DNA of 64,000 nt from Nocardioides sp. BP30 (GCF_029873215.1 NZ_CP123620.1:3410001-3474000), one strand, 5' to 3'; positions 13,895 to 25,404 are shown, numbered from the stretch's first letter. A program made the numbers and translations. Notes: generated from the letters alone by a model not told the origin.

Positions 13895-15259
13895 ATGCAT
13901 CAGATCCAGGCGGCACTCGCCACGATCGCTGCTGCCCTCGATGACGCCACGGACGCGAACCCGGTCTTCCTGGGAACGAGTGAGAAGAGAGACGTGCTCG
14001 CCGCGCTGATGCGGTCCCGGGCGCGGCTCGAGGAGTTGTACCTGCGGGTGGTCGCCTCCGCTGACGATATGGCCGCCGAGGTCGGGGCTCGCGATGTCGC
14101 GGCCTGGCTGGTGGCGCAGCACCGGGTCGAGAGTCCTACTGCGCACGCCACGCTGCGGTTGGCCCGGGAGTTGGAGGGTCGGCCGGTGGTGCGGGCGAGG
14201 CTCGCGCGCGGTGCGTTCAGTCTCGAGCACGCCCGGGTGATCCTCCGTGGGCTGGAGGACCTGCCCGACGACCTACCCGCCGAGGTGTTGGCGCGGGCGG
14301 AGGTCACGCTGTGCGACCTCGCGAGTGAGCACCGGCCCAAGGACCTGCGCCGCCTCACCAACCACCTGTTGGAGGTCATCGCCCCCGAGGTCGCCGAAGC
14401 CGCCGAAGCCGCAGCGATCCAGCGGCTCGAAGAACAGGCCCAAGCGAGAGCGACGCTGTCGATCACCGACCAAGGCGACGGGACGACCCGGATCCACGGC
14501 ATCGTCCCCGCGACGGTCGGGCATCGGTTGCGGACCTACCTGCAGGCCTACACCCAACCCCGAGTAGCCGCCCTGGAGGCCGACGGCAAGGTCCAGCCCC
14601 GCAGCCGGCTCCTCGCCCACGCGTTCGCCCAACTCCTGGAGAACACCGACCCCACCCGACTCCCCGCCCACGGCGGCGACGCCACCACGGTGGTCGTCAC
14701 CATGACGCTGGACCAGCTACAGGCCGACCTCGGTGTCGCATGGCTCGACGACGGCACCCCCATCAGCACCGGCGAGACCCGACGCCTCGCCTGCACCGCG
14801 GGGATCATCCCCGCCGTCCTCGGCGGCAACTCCGAACCCCTCGACCTCGGCCGCACCCGAAGACTCTTCACCCCAACCCAACGCAAAGCCCTCGCGCTAC
14901 GCGACAAACACTGCCGCACCGAGGGCTGCACCGTCCCCGCACCCTGGTGCGACGCCCACCACGACCACCCCTGGTCAACCGGCGGCCACACCGACCTGAA
15001 CCACGGATCCCTGCTCTGCGGACACCACCACAGACGCGCCCACGACCCCACCTACGCGACGATCAGGCTCCCCGACGGGCGCTACCGCTTCCGGCACAGA
15101 GCGGCCGGGCACGGACGCTCGCCAGCCTCGCTTCGGGGCGAATTTCACCCGCACACTCCGGATCCGACTGTTAAGGTGCCGACGACCAACCCGGTGCTGA
15201 CGGATTCCGGCTCCATCGTCACAGACCCGTTGCGCAGCGCGGAGGCCCCGACAGGCTGA
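13895..15259 (+). CDS. HNH endonuclease-like protein of the DUF222/13E12 family
   Basis: 454 aa from the ATG at 13895. Residues about 10-300 are the helical DUF222 region; about 330-400 hold the HNH nuclease motif: RDKHCRTEGCTVPAPWCDAHHDHPWSTGG is split across a Cys pair, then a DAHH core, and finally LCGHHHRRAHD. These proteins are multicopy in many actinobacteria and thought to be mobile or DNA-damage-linked nucleases. The gene sits beside a tandem array, a sign of an accessory region. A strong promoter and an SOS box lie just upstream. A single copy is seen here. Confidence 0.85.
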   Translation: MHQIQAALATIAAALDDATDANPVFLGTSEKRDVLAALMRSRARLEELYLRVVASADDMAAEVGARDVAAWLVAQHRVESPTAHATLRLARELEGRPVVRARLARGAFSLEHARVILRGLEDLPDDLPAEVLARAEVTLCDLASEHRPKDLRRLTNHLLEVIAPEVAEAAEAAAIQRLEEQAQARATLSITDQGDGTTRIHGIVPATVGHRLRTYLQAYTQPRVAALEADGKVQPRSRLLAHAFAQLLENTDPTRLPAHGGDATTVVVTMTLDQLQADLGVAWLDDGTPISTGETRRLACTAGIIPAVLGGNSEPLDLGRTRRLFTPTQRKALALRDKHCRTEGCTVPAPWCDAHHDHPWSTGGHTDLNHGSLLCGHHHRRAHDPTYATIRLPDGRYRFRHRAAGHGRSPASLRGEFHPHTPDPTVKVPTTNPVLTDSGSIVTDPLRSAEAPTG

Positions 15260-15292
15260 GCCGGTCGGACATGTTCATCATCGGGAGGCAGT

Positions 15293-17005
15293 ATGCGCAG
15301 GTCGTTCAGGTCCATCGCGGTCAAGGGCGCCCTGGCAGCCCTGGTCGGAGCGGGTCTCGCCACGGTGGGGGCGCCGATCGCGACCGCCCACGCTGCGGCC
15401 CCCCAGCCGACCGAGCAGCAGATCGACCAGGCGGCGACCCGCGTGTCGGCCGCCCAGCCCGCCCGGTTGCCGGCCTACAACCCGCCCTCGATCAAGTGGG
15501 GCCGGTGCGCCGACACCGGTCTGCGCAAGGCCCACGCGGTGTGCGGCATGCTGATCGTTCCCCTCGACTACAAGCGGCCGCACGGGACGAAGATCAAGCT
15601 GGCCGTCTCGAAGATCAAGCACAAGACCAGCGCCGCGAAGTACCAGGGCGTGATGCTGGTCAACCCGGGCGGACCGGGCGGCTCGGGCCTCCGGCTCTCA
15701 CAGCTGGGTGCGGCCGTGCCGCACGGTGGCGGGAAGCCCTACGACTGGATCGGCTTCGACCCCCGCGGCGTCGGCCAAAGCAAGCCGGCGCTGCGTTGCG
15801 ACGACGACTACCTCGCGGGCGGTAGGCCCTCCTACGACCCTGCTGCCGGCACGGAGGCCTTCTGGTCGGCGAAGACCGCTGCGTACGCCCACGCCTGCAA
15901 GAAGGAGTCGCCGGCCCGCGCTCGCCTGCTCCGACACGACCACACGACCGACTCGGTGGCGGACATGGAGAGCCTGCGCAAGGCCCTGCACGCCTCCAAG
16001 ATCAACTACTACGGCTTCTCCTACGGCACGTACCTGGGCCAGGTGTACGCGACGCTGCACCCCAACCGCGTCCGCCGCTTCGTCCTCGACGGCGTCGTCG
16101 ACCCACGCGACGTCTGGTACCAGTCCAATCTGGCTCAGGACACCGCGTTCGAGGCCAACGCCGACACATTCTTCGACTGGGTCGCCGCGAACGACCCGAC
16201 GTACCACCTCGGCACCAGCGGCACCGGCGTGCGCCAGCTCTACTACACCGTTCTCGCCAACCTCTCCCAGCACCCGATCAACGGCTTCGGTGCGGCCGAC
16301 TGGAACGACGTGTTCACCGGCGCCGGCTACTACGTCTACGACTGGGACGCGTACGCCCACATCCTGGTCTCCGCCCAGAAGGGCGACCTGGCGCCGGCGA
16401 AGGCCATGTACGGCGACCAGAGCGGTCCGGGCGCGGACAACGAGTACGCCGGGTACCTGGCCGTCCAGTGCACCGACGCCTCCTCGCCGTCGTGGAGCCA
16501 GCAGCTGCGTGACGCAGCTGCGCTCGCTCCGCGGGCGCCGTTCCTGACCTGGAACAACACCTGGTTCAACGCCCCGTGCCGCGACTGGCCGGTCAAGCCG
16601 ACGCGGCCGGTGCACGTCACCGGCCGGCACGTGCCCCCGATCCTGCTGATCGAGGAGACTCACGACGCCGCCACGCCTTGGGCAGGAGCGATCGAGGTGC
16701 GCAAGCGCTTCCCCAAGGCCCGCCTGATCGAGGGAGTGGACGGTACGACGCACGCGGGCTCGCTCTCCGGCGTGCGGTGCACCGACGATCGGATCGCGGC
16801 GTACCTGCTCCACGGCAAGCTGTTCAAGCGCAAGCATGGAGCCGACCGCGCTGACCTGAGGTGCCCGCCGGTTCCGACACCCGTCCCGACGCCGGTCAGT
16901 GCGTCCGGCGCGTCGTCCTCGCGGTTGGCGCCAGGCTCGACGACTGTCGATCCCCTGGGCAGCCTCCGCAGCCTCATCGAGACGGCTGCCCTCGGCGGCC
17001 GGTGA
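15293..17005 (+). CDS. Exported alpha/beta hydrolase, tripeptidyl aminopeptidase-like
   Basis: 570 aa. Signal peptide (about 1-35, ending ATAHAAA), then an alpha/beta hydrolase. The oxyanion-side motif is NPGGPGGSG (about 124-132), the nucleophile elbow is GFSYGTYLG (Ser about 244), FDPRGVG is the typical DPRG loop, and the C-terminal TAP-like domain holds an Asp (HDAATPW) and His (TTHAG). This matches secreted Streptomyces Slp/Tap tripeptidyl aminopeptidases, which trim N-terminal tripeptides outside the cell. The ATG has a GGGAGG site. Substrate specificity is inferred from family only. Confidence 0.85.
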   Translation: MRRSFRSIAVKGALAALVGAGLATVGAPIATAHAAAPQPTEQQIDQAATRVSAAQPARLPAYNPPSIKWGRCADTGLRKAHAVCGMLIVPLDYKRPHGTKIKLAVSKIKHKTSAAKYQGVMLVNPGGPGGSGLRLSQLGAAVPHGGGKPYDWIGFDPRGVGQSKPALRCDDDYLAGGRPSYDPAAGTEAFWSAKTAAYAHACKKESPARARLLRHDHTTDSVADMESLRKALHASKINYYGFSYGTYLGQVYATLHPNRVRRFVLDGVVDPRDVWYQSNLAQDTAFEANADTFFDWVAANDPTYHLGTSGTGVRQLYYTVLANLSQHPINGFGAADWNDVFTGAGYYVYDWDAYAHILVSAQKGDLAPAKAMYGDQSGPGADNEYAGYLAVQCTDASSPSWSQQLRDAAALAPRAPFLTWNNTWFNAPCRDWPVKPTRPVHVTGRHVPPILLIEETHDAATPWAGAIEVRKRFPKARLIEGVDGTTHAGSLSGVRCTDDRIAAYLLHGKLFKRKHGADRADLRCPPVPTPVPTPVSASGASSSRLAPGSTTVDPLGSLRSLIETAALGGR

Positions 17006-17350
17006 CGCCTCGGCGACCACCGGGCGCAGCGTCCCCATGCTGCTCGTCTGCGCCTGGGCGGCGGTCCGCGGTCATCCGGTGAGGGCGACGCCTCCCCCGC
17101 GAGCCGGTTGAACGTGCTCATGTTGTCCTGAGCTCAGCAGCAGGCGCGTCGAGCCGTGCCTGCACACCGACGCGTCGGCGCGTCGGCGCGTCGGCGCGTC
17201 GGCGCGTCGGCGCGTCGGCGCGTCGGCGCGTCGGCGCGTCGGCGCGTCGGCGCAGTATCTCGAGTTTCCACAGCATGCCAACGGTTGTTGACACCAGTGG
17301 CAAAGCGGCGTTGAGATAAGCAAACCAACGCAAACGCAAGGATTCTCGGG
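17006..17350. other. 345-bp intergenic region with 8-bp array and a promoter
   Basis: Holds the 8-bp tandem repeat (17173-17252) and a possible promoter for the LysM gene: TTGACA at 17288-17293, an 18-bp spacer and TGAGAT at 17312-17317. The stretch 17270-17340 is clearly lower in GC than its surroundings. No gene seen. Confidence 0.6.
17173..17252. repeat. 8-bp tandem repeat, 10 exact copies
   Basis: Ten perfect copies of CGTCGGCG. Short perfect arrays of this kind are prone to slippage and could vary in copy number between strains. It lies about 100-180 bp upstream of the LysM gene and 36 bp upstream of its predicted -35. Confidence 0.95.
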
Positions 17351-18010
17351 ATGAACACTTCACCGCGTCGCGTCATCATCCGGGCAACGGCACTTGCCCT
17401 TCTCGCCACGACCGCCCTGCTCGCCGTCGTGGCAGAGCTCGGTCCCTCTGTCGACCTCGGTGCCAGGCAGCAGTTCGCCGTGCTGCTCGGCCAGTGGTGC
17501 ACCCTTGTGCTGCTCGGCTGCGCCGGCTGGGCCTGGCTCATCACCATGCTGGTGCTCACCGAAGCAGCTCGCGGCGCCACCGCCGAACGACTCCGACCTC
17601 GGCGGCCCGGCGTTCCGTCGGCCTACCGTCGGCTCGTGCTGGCCGCCTGCGGCTTGGTGCTCTCGGCCGGCGCGGGCGCCCCGGCACTGGCGACTCCGGG
17701 CCCGGTGCACCTCGGACCAGCACCGGCAGCGGCAGGAGCACCGGCGGCACTGCCCGCGCCGCCGGCGCGCGCACCCGTCGCATCCATCTCGCGGGTCGAC
17801 CGGCAGCATCACGCCGACAGCGATCCCATCGCCGTCCACGTCGGCGATTCGCTCTGGCGGTTGACCGCCGAGCGTCTCTCGCCCGATGCCGACGACGCCA
17901 CCATCGACCACGCCTGGCGGCGGCTCTACGCCGCCAACGTCGACCTGATCGGCAGCGACCCGGACCGCATCGAGCCCGGCCAGCTGCTCGATCGGCCCCG
18001 AGGCTGGTGA
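17351..18010 (+). CDS. Membrane protein with C-terminal LysM-like domain
   Basis: 219 aa. Two to three hydrophobic segments (about 10-28, 40-68, 95-113), an Ala/Pro-rich linker, and a C-terminal LysM-like domain (about 155-215: VHVGDSLWRLTAERL, then ANVDLIGSDPDRIEPGQLL). LysM domains bind peptidoglycan GlcNAc chains, so the protein probably tethers to the wall. The next gene begins inside its stop codon (GTGA), so they are coupled. The position next to an Rv3235-like gene and secA fits actinobacterial synteny. Confidence 0.7.
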   Translation: MNTSPRRVIIRATALALLATTALLAVVAELGPSVDLGARQQFAVLLGQWCTLVLLGCAGWAWLITMLVLTEAARGATAERLRPRRPGVPSAYRRLVLAACGLVLSAGAGAPALATPGPVHLGPAPAAAGAPAALPAPPARAPVASISRVDRQHHADSDPIAVHVGDSLWRLTAERLSPDADDATIDHAWRRLYAANVDLIGSDPDRIEPGQLLDRPRGW

Positions 18011-18669
18011 GCACGATGACCGAGTGGGACGAGGCCAGGCAGGTTCCCCGTCGGGTCGGGATCGCGGAGGTGCAGGGCACGTTGGCGCTGGAGCTGCAGC
18101 CGCGCGAGGCGCCGCCGTACGGGCTGCCGCGCAGCACCCGGTGGTGCACAGCGACGGATGCGTGCGACGGCGACCACGCGGCCGACGGGCGGTGCCGACC
18201 CGAAGAGCGCAGGCATGCCGGCGCGACCGCCCGGAGCGACACCCACGACACCGAAGACGCCCACACCGACGACACCGACCACGCCGCGGGGGTCGTCCCG
18301 ATCGATCGTGCCCGGCGCCGGACGCACCACGACCTCGACGGATGGGTGAGTCGGTTCGCACAGGCCGCGGTCGAGATCGTCGGCGGTGATCGCCCGGTGA
18401 GCCAGCTCCTACGCTGGACGAGCGCCGACGTCTATGCCGAGCTCGAGCGTCGCGCCGTCCTGGTCGCCCGGGCCGGCCACCACCAACCGGGACAGGGCCG
18501 CGTGCAGCCCGTCCGCCCGAAGGTGCTCAGCGCGCACTCCTTCTTCGTCACCCCGCAGGTGGTCGAGGCCAGCGTCCACGTCAGGTACGGCGCCCGCTCG
18601 CGGGCCCTGGCCGCGCGCTTCGAGACCCGGCAGGGCCGGTGGGTGTGCACCGCGCTGGAGTGGGCCTGA
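18007..18669 (+). CDS. Rv3235-family protein (DUF6459-like)
   Basis: 220 aa. The first half is charged and low in structure, with a His/Asp/Thr-rich run (HDTEDAHTDDTDH). The second half (about 110-220) holds the family signature: LLRWTSADVYAELERR, VEASVHVRYGARSRALAARFE and GRWVCTALEW. Function unknown; the fold may be SecA- or NTF2-like but I cannot show it. The start is GTG at 18007 overlapping the LysM stop (GTGA); ATG at 18016 is an alternative. A strong terminator follows. Confidence 0.65.
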   Translation: MSTMTEWDEARQVPRRVGIAEVQGTLALELQPREAPPYGLPRSTRWCTATDACDGDHAADGRCRPEERRHAGATARSDTHDTEDAHTDDTDHAAGVVPIDRARRRTHHDLDGWVSRFAQAAVEIVGGDRPVSQLLRWTSADVYAELERRAVLVARAGHHQPGQGRVQPVRPKVLSAHSFFVTPQVVEASVHVRYGARSRALAARFETRQGRWVCTALEWA

Positions 18670-18680
18670 GGTCGGCGAAC

Positions 18681-18718
18681 GCGACGAGGGCCCGGCCGAC
18701 CGGCCGGGCCCTCGTCGC
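18681..18718. terminator. Bidirectional hairpin terminator between Rv3235-like gene and secA
   Basis: An 18-bp perfect stem (GCGACGAGGGCCCGGCCG with its inverse) and a 2-nt centre. It lies in the 56-bp gap between the convergent stops at 18669 and 18726. No U-tract is needed to explain it in a GC-rich actinobacterium. Confidence 0.9.
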
Positions 18719-18725
18719 ACACGGA

Positions 18726-21563
<2,838 letters not shown>

Positions 21564-21609
21564 GAGGGCTGGCTCCTTGTGTCAAGACGTTGCTATGAGC
21601 GCGCTCACT

Positions 21610-22806
21610 CTACCCGTGCGGCAATGCGGCGAGGGCCGCAGCCAGATCTCCGCGCATCTCGACGGCGATGTCCTCCAGCCCGAGCCACCCGGCCAGCCGG
21701 TCCAGCTCGGCCCCCAGGTGCTCCACTGTCTCGGGCGGCGCGAGGGCCTCGGCGTACGCGCCCTTGACGATCAGCCGTCGTGACGGCCGGTCGGCCTTGA
21801 GGTCGACCCGCCCCACGATCCGGTCGCCGAGCAGGAACGGCAGCACGTAGTAGCCGTGCACCCGCTTGGCTGCCGGCGTGTAGATCTCGATGCGGTACAG
21901 GAACTCGAAGAGCGCCTCGGTCCGCGCGCGTTCCCACACCACCGGATCGAACGGGCTGAGCAGCGCACGGGCCGCGACCCGGCGTGGCAGCCGCGCATCC
22001 CGGTGCAGGTACGCCGGACGCCGCCAGCCCTCGACCGCCACCGGCAGGAGCTCACCGTCCTCCACCAGGCTCCGCACCGCCTCGGCGGCGTCGGCCACCC
22101 CCATCCGGTAGTAGTCGCGCAGATCGGCGGCGGTCGCCACCCCGTGGGATCGGGCCGCGCGGCGGATCAGCTCGCGGTGGGCCTCAGCGGGAGTCGGCGT
22201 GGGAAGGGCGAGGATCTCGGCGGGGATCACGCGGTCGGGCAGGTCGTAGAGCACCTCGAACTGGCTGGTGCGGCCGGCGATCGCGAGGTCACCGGTGGTG
22301 TAGAGCCAGTCCAGCACGCGGCGCGCGTTGGACCAGTTCCATCCCCAGTGCTCCTTGGCCCGGGGCAGCCCCGCGTCGAGCTCACGTGCCGTGGAGGCGC
22401 CGCGCTCACGGATCTCCGCGACCAGGCTCTCGGCCAGACCGGGCTCGGCCTCGACGATCGACCACTTGCCGCGCCGGTCGCGGTAGTGCTGCATGCGGTG
22501 CTGCATGACCGGCCACAGCTCGACGGGCATCAACGCCTGCACGTGCGCCCAGTACTCCACCAGCCGCCGCCGGCTGCGACCGGTCGAGGCGCGCCGCAGC
22601 AGGTCGACGTCGTAGACGCCCATCCGGGAGTAGAGCGGCATGAAGTGGGCCCGCTGCAGCACGTTGACGCTGTCCACCTGCAGGACACCGGTGCGATCGA
22701 CGGTGCGCTGCAGGGTGCGCATCGTGGGCGGCTCGTGCGGCGGGTCGAGGAACCCCTGCGCTGCGAGGGCGATCCGACGCGCTTGGGCCAGTGAGAGCGA
22801 CTCCAC
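21610..22806 (-). CDS. AlkX/YcaQ-type DNA glycosylase (winged-helix, HTH_42)
   Basis: 398 aa from GTG 22806. Three tandem winged-helix modules are expected in this family; I see LSLAQARRIALAAQGF at the start, a VLQVDSVNVLQRAHFMPLYSR motif (about 45-65) and the C-terminal HGYYVLPFLLGDRIVGRVDLKADR beta segment. The QVD triplet fits the QxD catalytic motif of YcaQ/AlkX, which unhooks interstrand crosslinks, not the QxQ of AlkZ. TAAGGT ends 7 nt before this GTG, supporting a leaderless start; TTG 22824 and GTG 22815 are alternatives. Confidence 0.8.
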   Translation of the reverse strand: MESLSLAQARRIALAAQGFLDPPHEPPTMRTLQRTVDRTGVLQVDSVNVLQRAHFMPLYSRMGVYDVDLLRRASTGRSRRRLVEYWAHVQALMPVELWPVMQHRMQHYRDRRGKWSIVEAEPGLAESLVAEIRERGASTARELDAGLPRAKEHWGWNWSNARRVLDWLYTTGDLAIAGRTSQFEVLYDLPDRVIPAEILALPTPTPAEAHRELIRRAARSHGVATAADLRDYYRMGVADAAEAVRSLVEDGELLPVAVEGWRRPAYLHRDARLPRRVAARALLSPFDPVVWERARTEALFEFLYRIEIYTPAAKRVHGYYVLPFLLGDRIVGRVDLKADRPSRRLIVKGAYAEALAPPETVEHLGAELDRLAGWLGLEDIAVEMRGDLAAALAALPHG

Positions 22807-22826
22807 GGAGGTCACCTTAAACAAGT

Positions 22827-22896
22827 CCAGAGGTCAGTCTCCGCGGGTTGAGTGTCCAGCGACCTGGACACTCAACCCGCGGAAACTGACCTGTCG
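22827..22896. repeat. Interspersed inverted repeat, copy 3 (complete)
   Basis: Two 33-nt arms (22827-22859 and 22864-22896) match at 30 of 33 positions when inverted, with a 4-nt loop. The core is GAGGTCAGT, then TCCGCGGGTTGAGTGTCCAG. It lies between the LuxR regulator stop and the AlkX start and touches the AlkX promoter region, so it may serve both as terminator and as an upstream element. Confidence 0.85.
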
Positions 22897-22901
22897 ACTG
22901 C

Positions 22902-23582
22902 TCAGGGGAGGTCGAGGAGCTTCTCCCGGACGGCGTACATGACCGCCTCCATCCGCGAATGCAGCTGCAGCTTCTCCAAGATGTTGCGGACGTGGTTCTT
23001 GACGGTGTTCTCGGAGATGAACAGCTGCTTGGCGACCTCGCGGTTGTTCAGCCCACGGGCGACCAGCCGCAGCACCTCGAGCTCGCGCTCGGTCAGGCGC
23101 AGGCCGCCGGGGCTCTCCCGCTCGGGGCGCGACATCTGCTTGAACTCGTCGATCAGCTTGACCGCCATCGACGGGCTGATCAGCGACTGCCCATCGGCCA
23201 CCACTCGGACCGCCTGGGACACCTCCTCGATCGAGGAGTCCTTGAGCAGGTAGCCGGAGGCACCCGACTTGACGGCCTCGTAGAGGTCGGCCTCCTCGTC
23301 GGAGACGGTGAGCATGATGATCTTCGCCGAGGGCACGACCTGTTTGATCGTGGAGCACGCCTCGAGGCCGGAGCGCTTGGGCATCCGGATGTCGAGCAGC
23401 ACGACGTCGGGCGCGACCGACTCGGCCAGCGCTGTCCCCTCGTCGCCGTCGCCGGCCTCGCCGACGACCTCGATCCCCGGCTCGGCGCCGAGCAGCATGG
23501 TCAGACCGCGGCGGAACAGCTCCTGATCGTCGACGACGAGGACCCTGACCGGTTCGGCGGGCTGGGCGGTGGTGGTGGGCAC
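22902..23582 (-). CDS. Orphan NarL/LuxR-type response regulator, OrrA position
   Basis: 226 aa. Receiver domain (about 9-125) with the acidic pair VVDDQ, phospho-Asp in DVVLLDIRMP, a Thr in MLTVSDEE and Lys in LLKDSS; then a LuxR-type helix-turn-helix (LTERELEVLRLVARGL then NNREVAKQLFISENTVKNHV, split here). No sensor kinase is adjacent. Its place between secA and hpf matches the Streptomyces orphan regulator OrrA, as I recall. GTG 23582 has CATGAT 7 nt upstream; ATG 23594 is the alternative and neither has a Shine-Dalgarno. Confidence 0.85.
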   Translation of the reverse strand: MPTTTAQPAEPVRVLVVDDQELFRRGLTMLLGAEPGIEVVGEAGDGDEGTALAESVAPDVVLLDIRMPKRSGLEACSTIKQVVPSAKIIMLTVSDEEADLYEAVKSGASGYLLKDSSIEEVSQAVRVVADGQSLISPSMAVKLIDEFKQMSRPERESPGGLRLTERELEVLRLVARGLNNREVAKQLFISENTVKNHVRNILEKLQLHSRMEAVMYAVREKLLDLP

Positions 23583-23643
23583 ACACCGAATCATGGCACG
23601 ACTCAGCCATTCCCATGCCCCAAGAGGGCCGGTTGGCATGCCA

Positions 23644-23675
23644 CGGCGGGGTGGCCCGGATGGACCACCCCGCCG
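23644..23675. terminator. Hairpin downstream of hpf
   Basis: Perfect 11-bp stem CGGCGGGGTGG / CCACCCCGCCG with a 10-nt loop, 42 nt beyond the hpf stop on the minus strand. No U-tract. A likely terminator between hpf and the regulator gene. Confidence 0.6.
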
Positions 23676-23716
23676 CGCTCGGAACCACCTGTTCGGACTA
23701 GCTCGGCTTCCCAGCG

Positions 23717-24337
23717 CTACTCGTGGGCGTCGAGTTCGAGGGTGATCACGCCGTAGTCGTAGCCACGGCGGCGGTAGACGACCGAGGGTCGCTCGGTCTC
23801 CTTGTCCACGAACAGGAAGAAGTCGTGGCCGACCAACTCCATCTCATACAGGGCCTGGTCGAGCGTCATCGGCGAGGCTGAATGCGACTTCTCCCGCACC
23901 ACCAGCGGGCCGTCACCGACGACCGAGATCGGGCCGACCTTGCGCTCCAGCGCTTCATCGCCGGTCTCCTCGGTGTCCTCGGGCGGAACCTCGGCGAGGG
24001 CCTGTCCGACCGAGACCGGCGCGTGGCGGCCCCGATGGACGCGGCGGCGGTCGGCCGCCTTGCGCATCTGGGCGGCCATCTTGTCCAGCGCCAGGTCGAG
24101 GGCCCCCATCTTGTCCTCGGCGCATGCTTCGGCCCGGATGACCGGGCCCTTGGAGAAAGCGGTCAGCTCGACGTGCACTGCGCCCTTGTGCTGGCGTGGA
24201 TTGGGTTCGCAGTCGACCTCGACGTGCACCCTGATGATGCGGTGGTCGTGCTTCTCCAGACGGGTGAGCTTCTCGGAGACGTGCGCTCGGTACCGATCGG
24301 TGATCTCGCAGTTGCGAGCCGTGACGACAACTTCCAT
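23717..24337 (-). CDS. hpf: Long-form ribosome hibernation-promoting factor
   Basis: 206 aa. The N-terminal YfiA/RaiA domain (about 1-105, MEVVVTARNCEITDRYRAHVSEKL) binds in the ribosomal A/P sites; the C-terminal domain (about 145-206, ending YRRRGYDYGVITLELD) mediates 100S dimers, so this is the long form. It stores ribosomes during slow growth. The ATG at 24337 has a perfect AGGAGG six nt away. A longer upstream frame to 24523 has no site and runs through the structured RNA region, so it is rejected. Confidence 0.95.
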   Translation of the reverse strand: MEVVVTARNCEITDRYRAHVSEKLTRLEKHDHRIIRVHVEVDCEPNPRQHKGAVHVELTAFSKGPVIRAEACAEDKMGALDLALDKMAAQMRKAADRRRVHRGRHAPVSVGQALAEVPPEDTEETGDEALERKVGPISVVGDGPLVVREKSHSASPMTLDQALYEMELVGHDFFLFVDKETERPSVVYRRRGYDYGVITLELDAHE

Positions 24338-24654
24338 GTGAACCTCCTGTGGCCCGACGTCATGTCGGATGGGGTGAGGAGAGGAGTCCGTCCGGCCGAC
24401 CTGGTCTTCGACCCCACAATCGCCTGCTGAGGTTTCCGCAGCTTCTCCGCCACTACCGACCTTCTCCCGTACGCCGTCGCATCTGACGACGGGCACGAGG
24501 CAGGACTTACGTCTAAGCCGCACCGTGATCCCCCGTTGCCGGGGTTACGTGGACCGCTTTGCCTGCGACTGGCATCGGCTAGTCGCTCGCACACCCGGAG
24601 ACCGGGCGCCTGAACGACGCAACCACGGACCCGGACGGACTCCATACACAGACG
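24338..24654 (-). other. 317-bp non-coding leader of hpf
   Basis: No gene fits here. The 5' half (minus sense) holds the structured RNA candidate at 24509-24655. The 3' half has another hairpin (CCGTCG / CGACGG near 24474-24492) and the hpf ribosome site. Confidence 0.6.
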
Positions 24655-24655
24655 T
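24509..24655 (-). ncRNA. Structured RNA between comF and hpf, raiA-motif candidate
   Basis: On the minus strand ACGTCT (24655-24650) can pair with AGACGT (24514-24509), closing a domain of about 147 nt. Inside it are a hairpin CCCCG-GCAA-CGGGG with a GNRA loop, a GCGACT/AGTCGC hairpin with a 10-nt loop, a CCCGG/CCGGG hairpin extended by G-U pairs, and CGTGG/CCACG. The place between comF and hpf/raiA is that of the reported raiA RNA motif of Firmicutes and Actinobacteria. The match to the motif consensus was not computed; boundaries are estimates. Confidence 0.55.
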
Positions 24656-25404
24656 TAGTTCCCCCGGGGTCGCGACGAAAGTTCTCCGGGGGGATGGATG
24701 GGAAAAGTCCGGCGCGTCGTCGCCGCCACTGTCGCGATGCCGACGATCGGCAGGCCGACCTCGGCCAGGGCCCGTTGCGCCTCACGGGCCGTCGCGCCGG
24801 TGGTCAGCACGTCGTCGCACAGCACGACCAGGGCCCGAGGATGGGCGCGCGCCAGCCTGCGCAGTCCCCGGGTCGGGCAGGTCAGCGCGCCCGCGAGGTT
24901 CGCCGCCCGGTCGGCGGCGTCGAGGCCGGCCTGGTCCTGCAGGCCGGCCCGGGTGCTCAACACCGGAGCCACCGCGACCGTGCGGGCCCGCGCGGCCCGC
25001 AGCGTGCGAGCCGCCCGCAGCGTCATGGCCCGGGTGCTGTCGAGACCGCGGGCCCGCACGCTGCTGCGACGCGAGGGCACCGGCACCAACACCACCGAGG
25101 CCTGCGGATAAGCCGTGCCCTCGACCAGCCGGCCCACCGACAACGCCAGCAGGTCCCCCAGGGGGCGGCTCAGCCCGAGCAGCCGTCGCTCCTTGAGCCC
25201 GATCACCATCGCCCTGATCACCCCCTCGTACGGCGCCGCTGCCACCACCCGCGCCAGGCCCGCCGGGCACGGGACCGGCCGGGTGTCGTACGCCGTCACA
25301 GGCAGCGCCGCCGCGCAACGCGCGCACAGCATCCGTCCGGCCACGCCGCACCCCAGGCACGATGCGCCGAGCATCAGGTCGGCATAGGCGTCGTGCGGGG
25401 TCAT
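24655..25404 (-). CDS. ComF-family phosphoribosyltransferase-like protein
   Basis: 249 aa. N-terminal Cys motifs CLGCGVAGRMLCARC (about 16-30) look like a zinc ribbon; YEGVIRAMVIGLK and VPVPSRRSSVRARGLDST are conserved ComF blocks; the PRPP loop is LVVLCDDVLTTGATA (about 195-209). ComF proteins help DNA uptake in competent bacteria, but their role in actinobacteria is unclear. The gene is the conserved neighbour of hpf. Its stop codon abuts the first helix of the RNA candidate. Confidence 0.9.
   Translation of the reverse strand: MTPHDAYADLMLGASCLGCGVAGRMLCARCAAALPVTAYDTRPVPCPAGLARVVAAAPYEGVIRAMVIGLKERRLLGLSRPLGDLLALSVGRLVEGTAYPQASVVLVPVPSRRSSVRARGLDSTRAMTLRAARTLRAARARTVAVAPVLSTRAGLQDQAGLDAADRAANLAGALTCPTRGLRRLARAHPRALVVLCDDVLTTGATAREAQRALAEVGLPIVGIATVAATTRRTFPIHPPGELSSRPRGN

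Noticed and set aside
13286..14230. Repetitive minus-strand protein with TQPGRRPDSTRT repeats
   Set aside because: It is the 22-bp DNA array translated; all frames show it. No start signal.
24338..24523. N-terminal extension of HPF
   Set aside because: The extension lacks likeness to HPF and crosses the structured RNA; the AGGAGG at 24337 decides the start.
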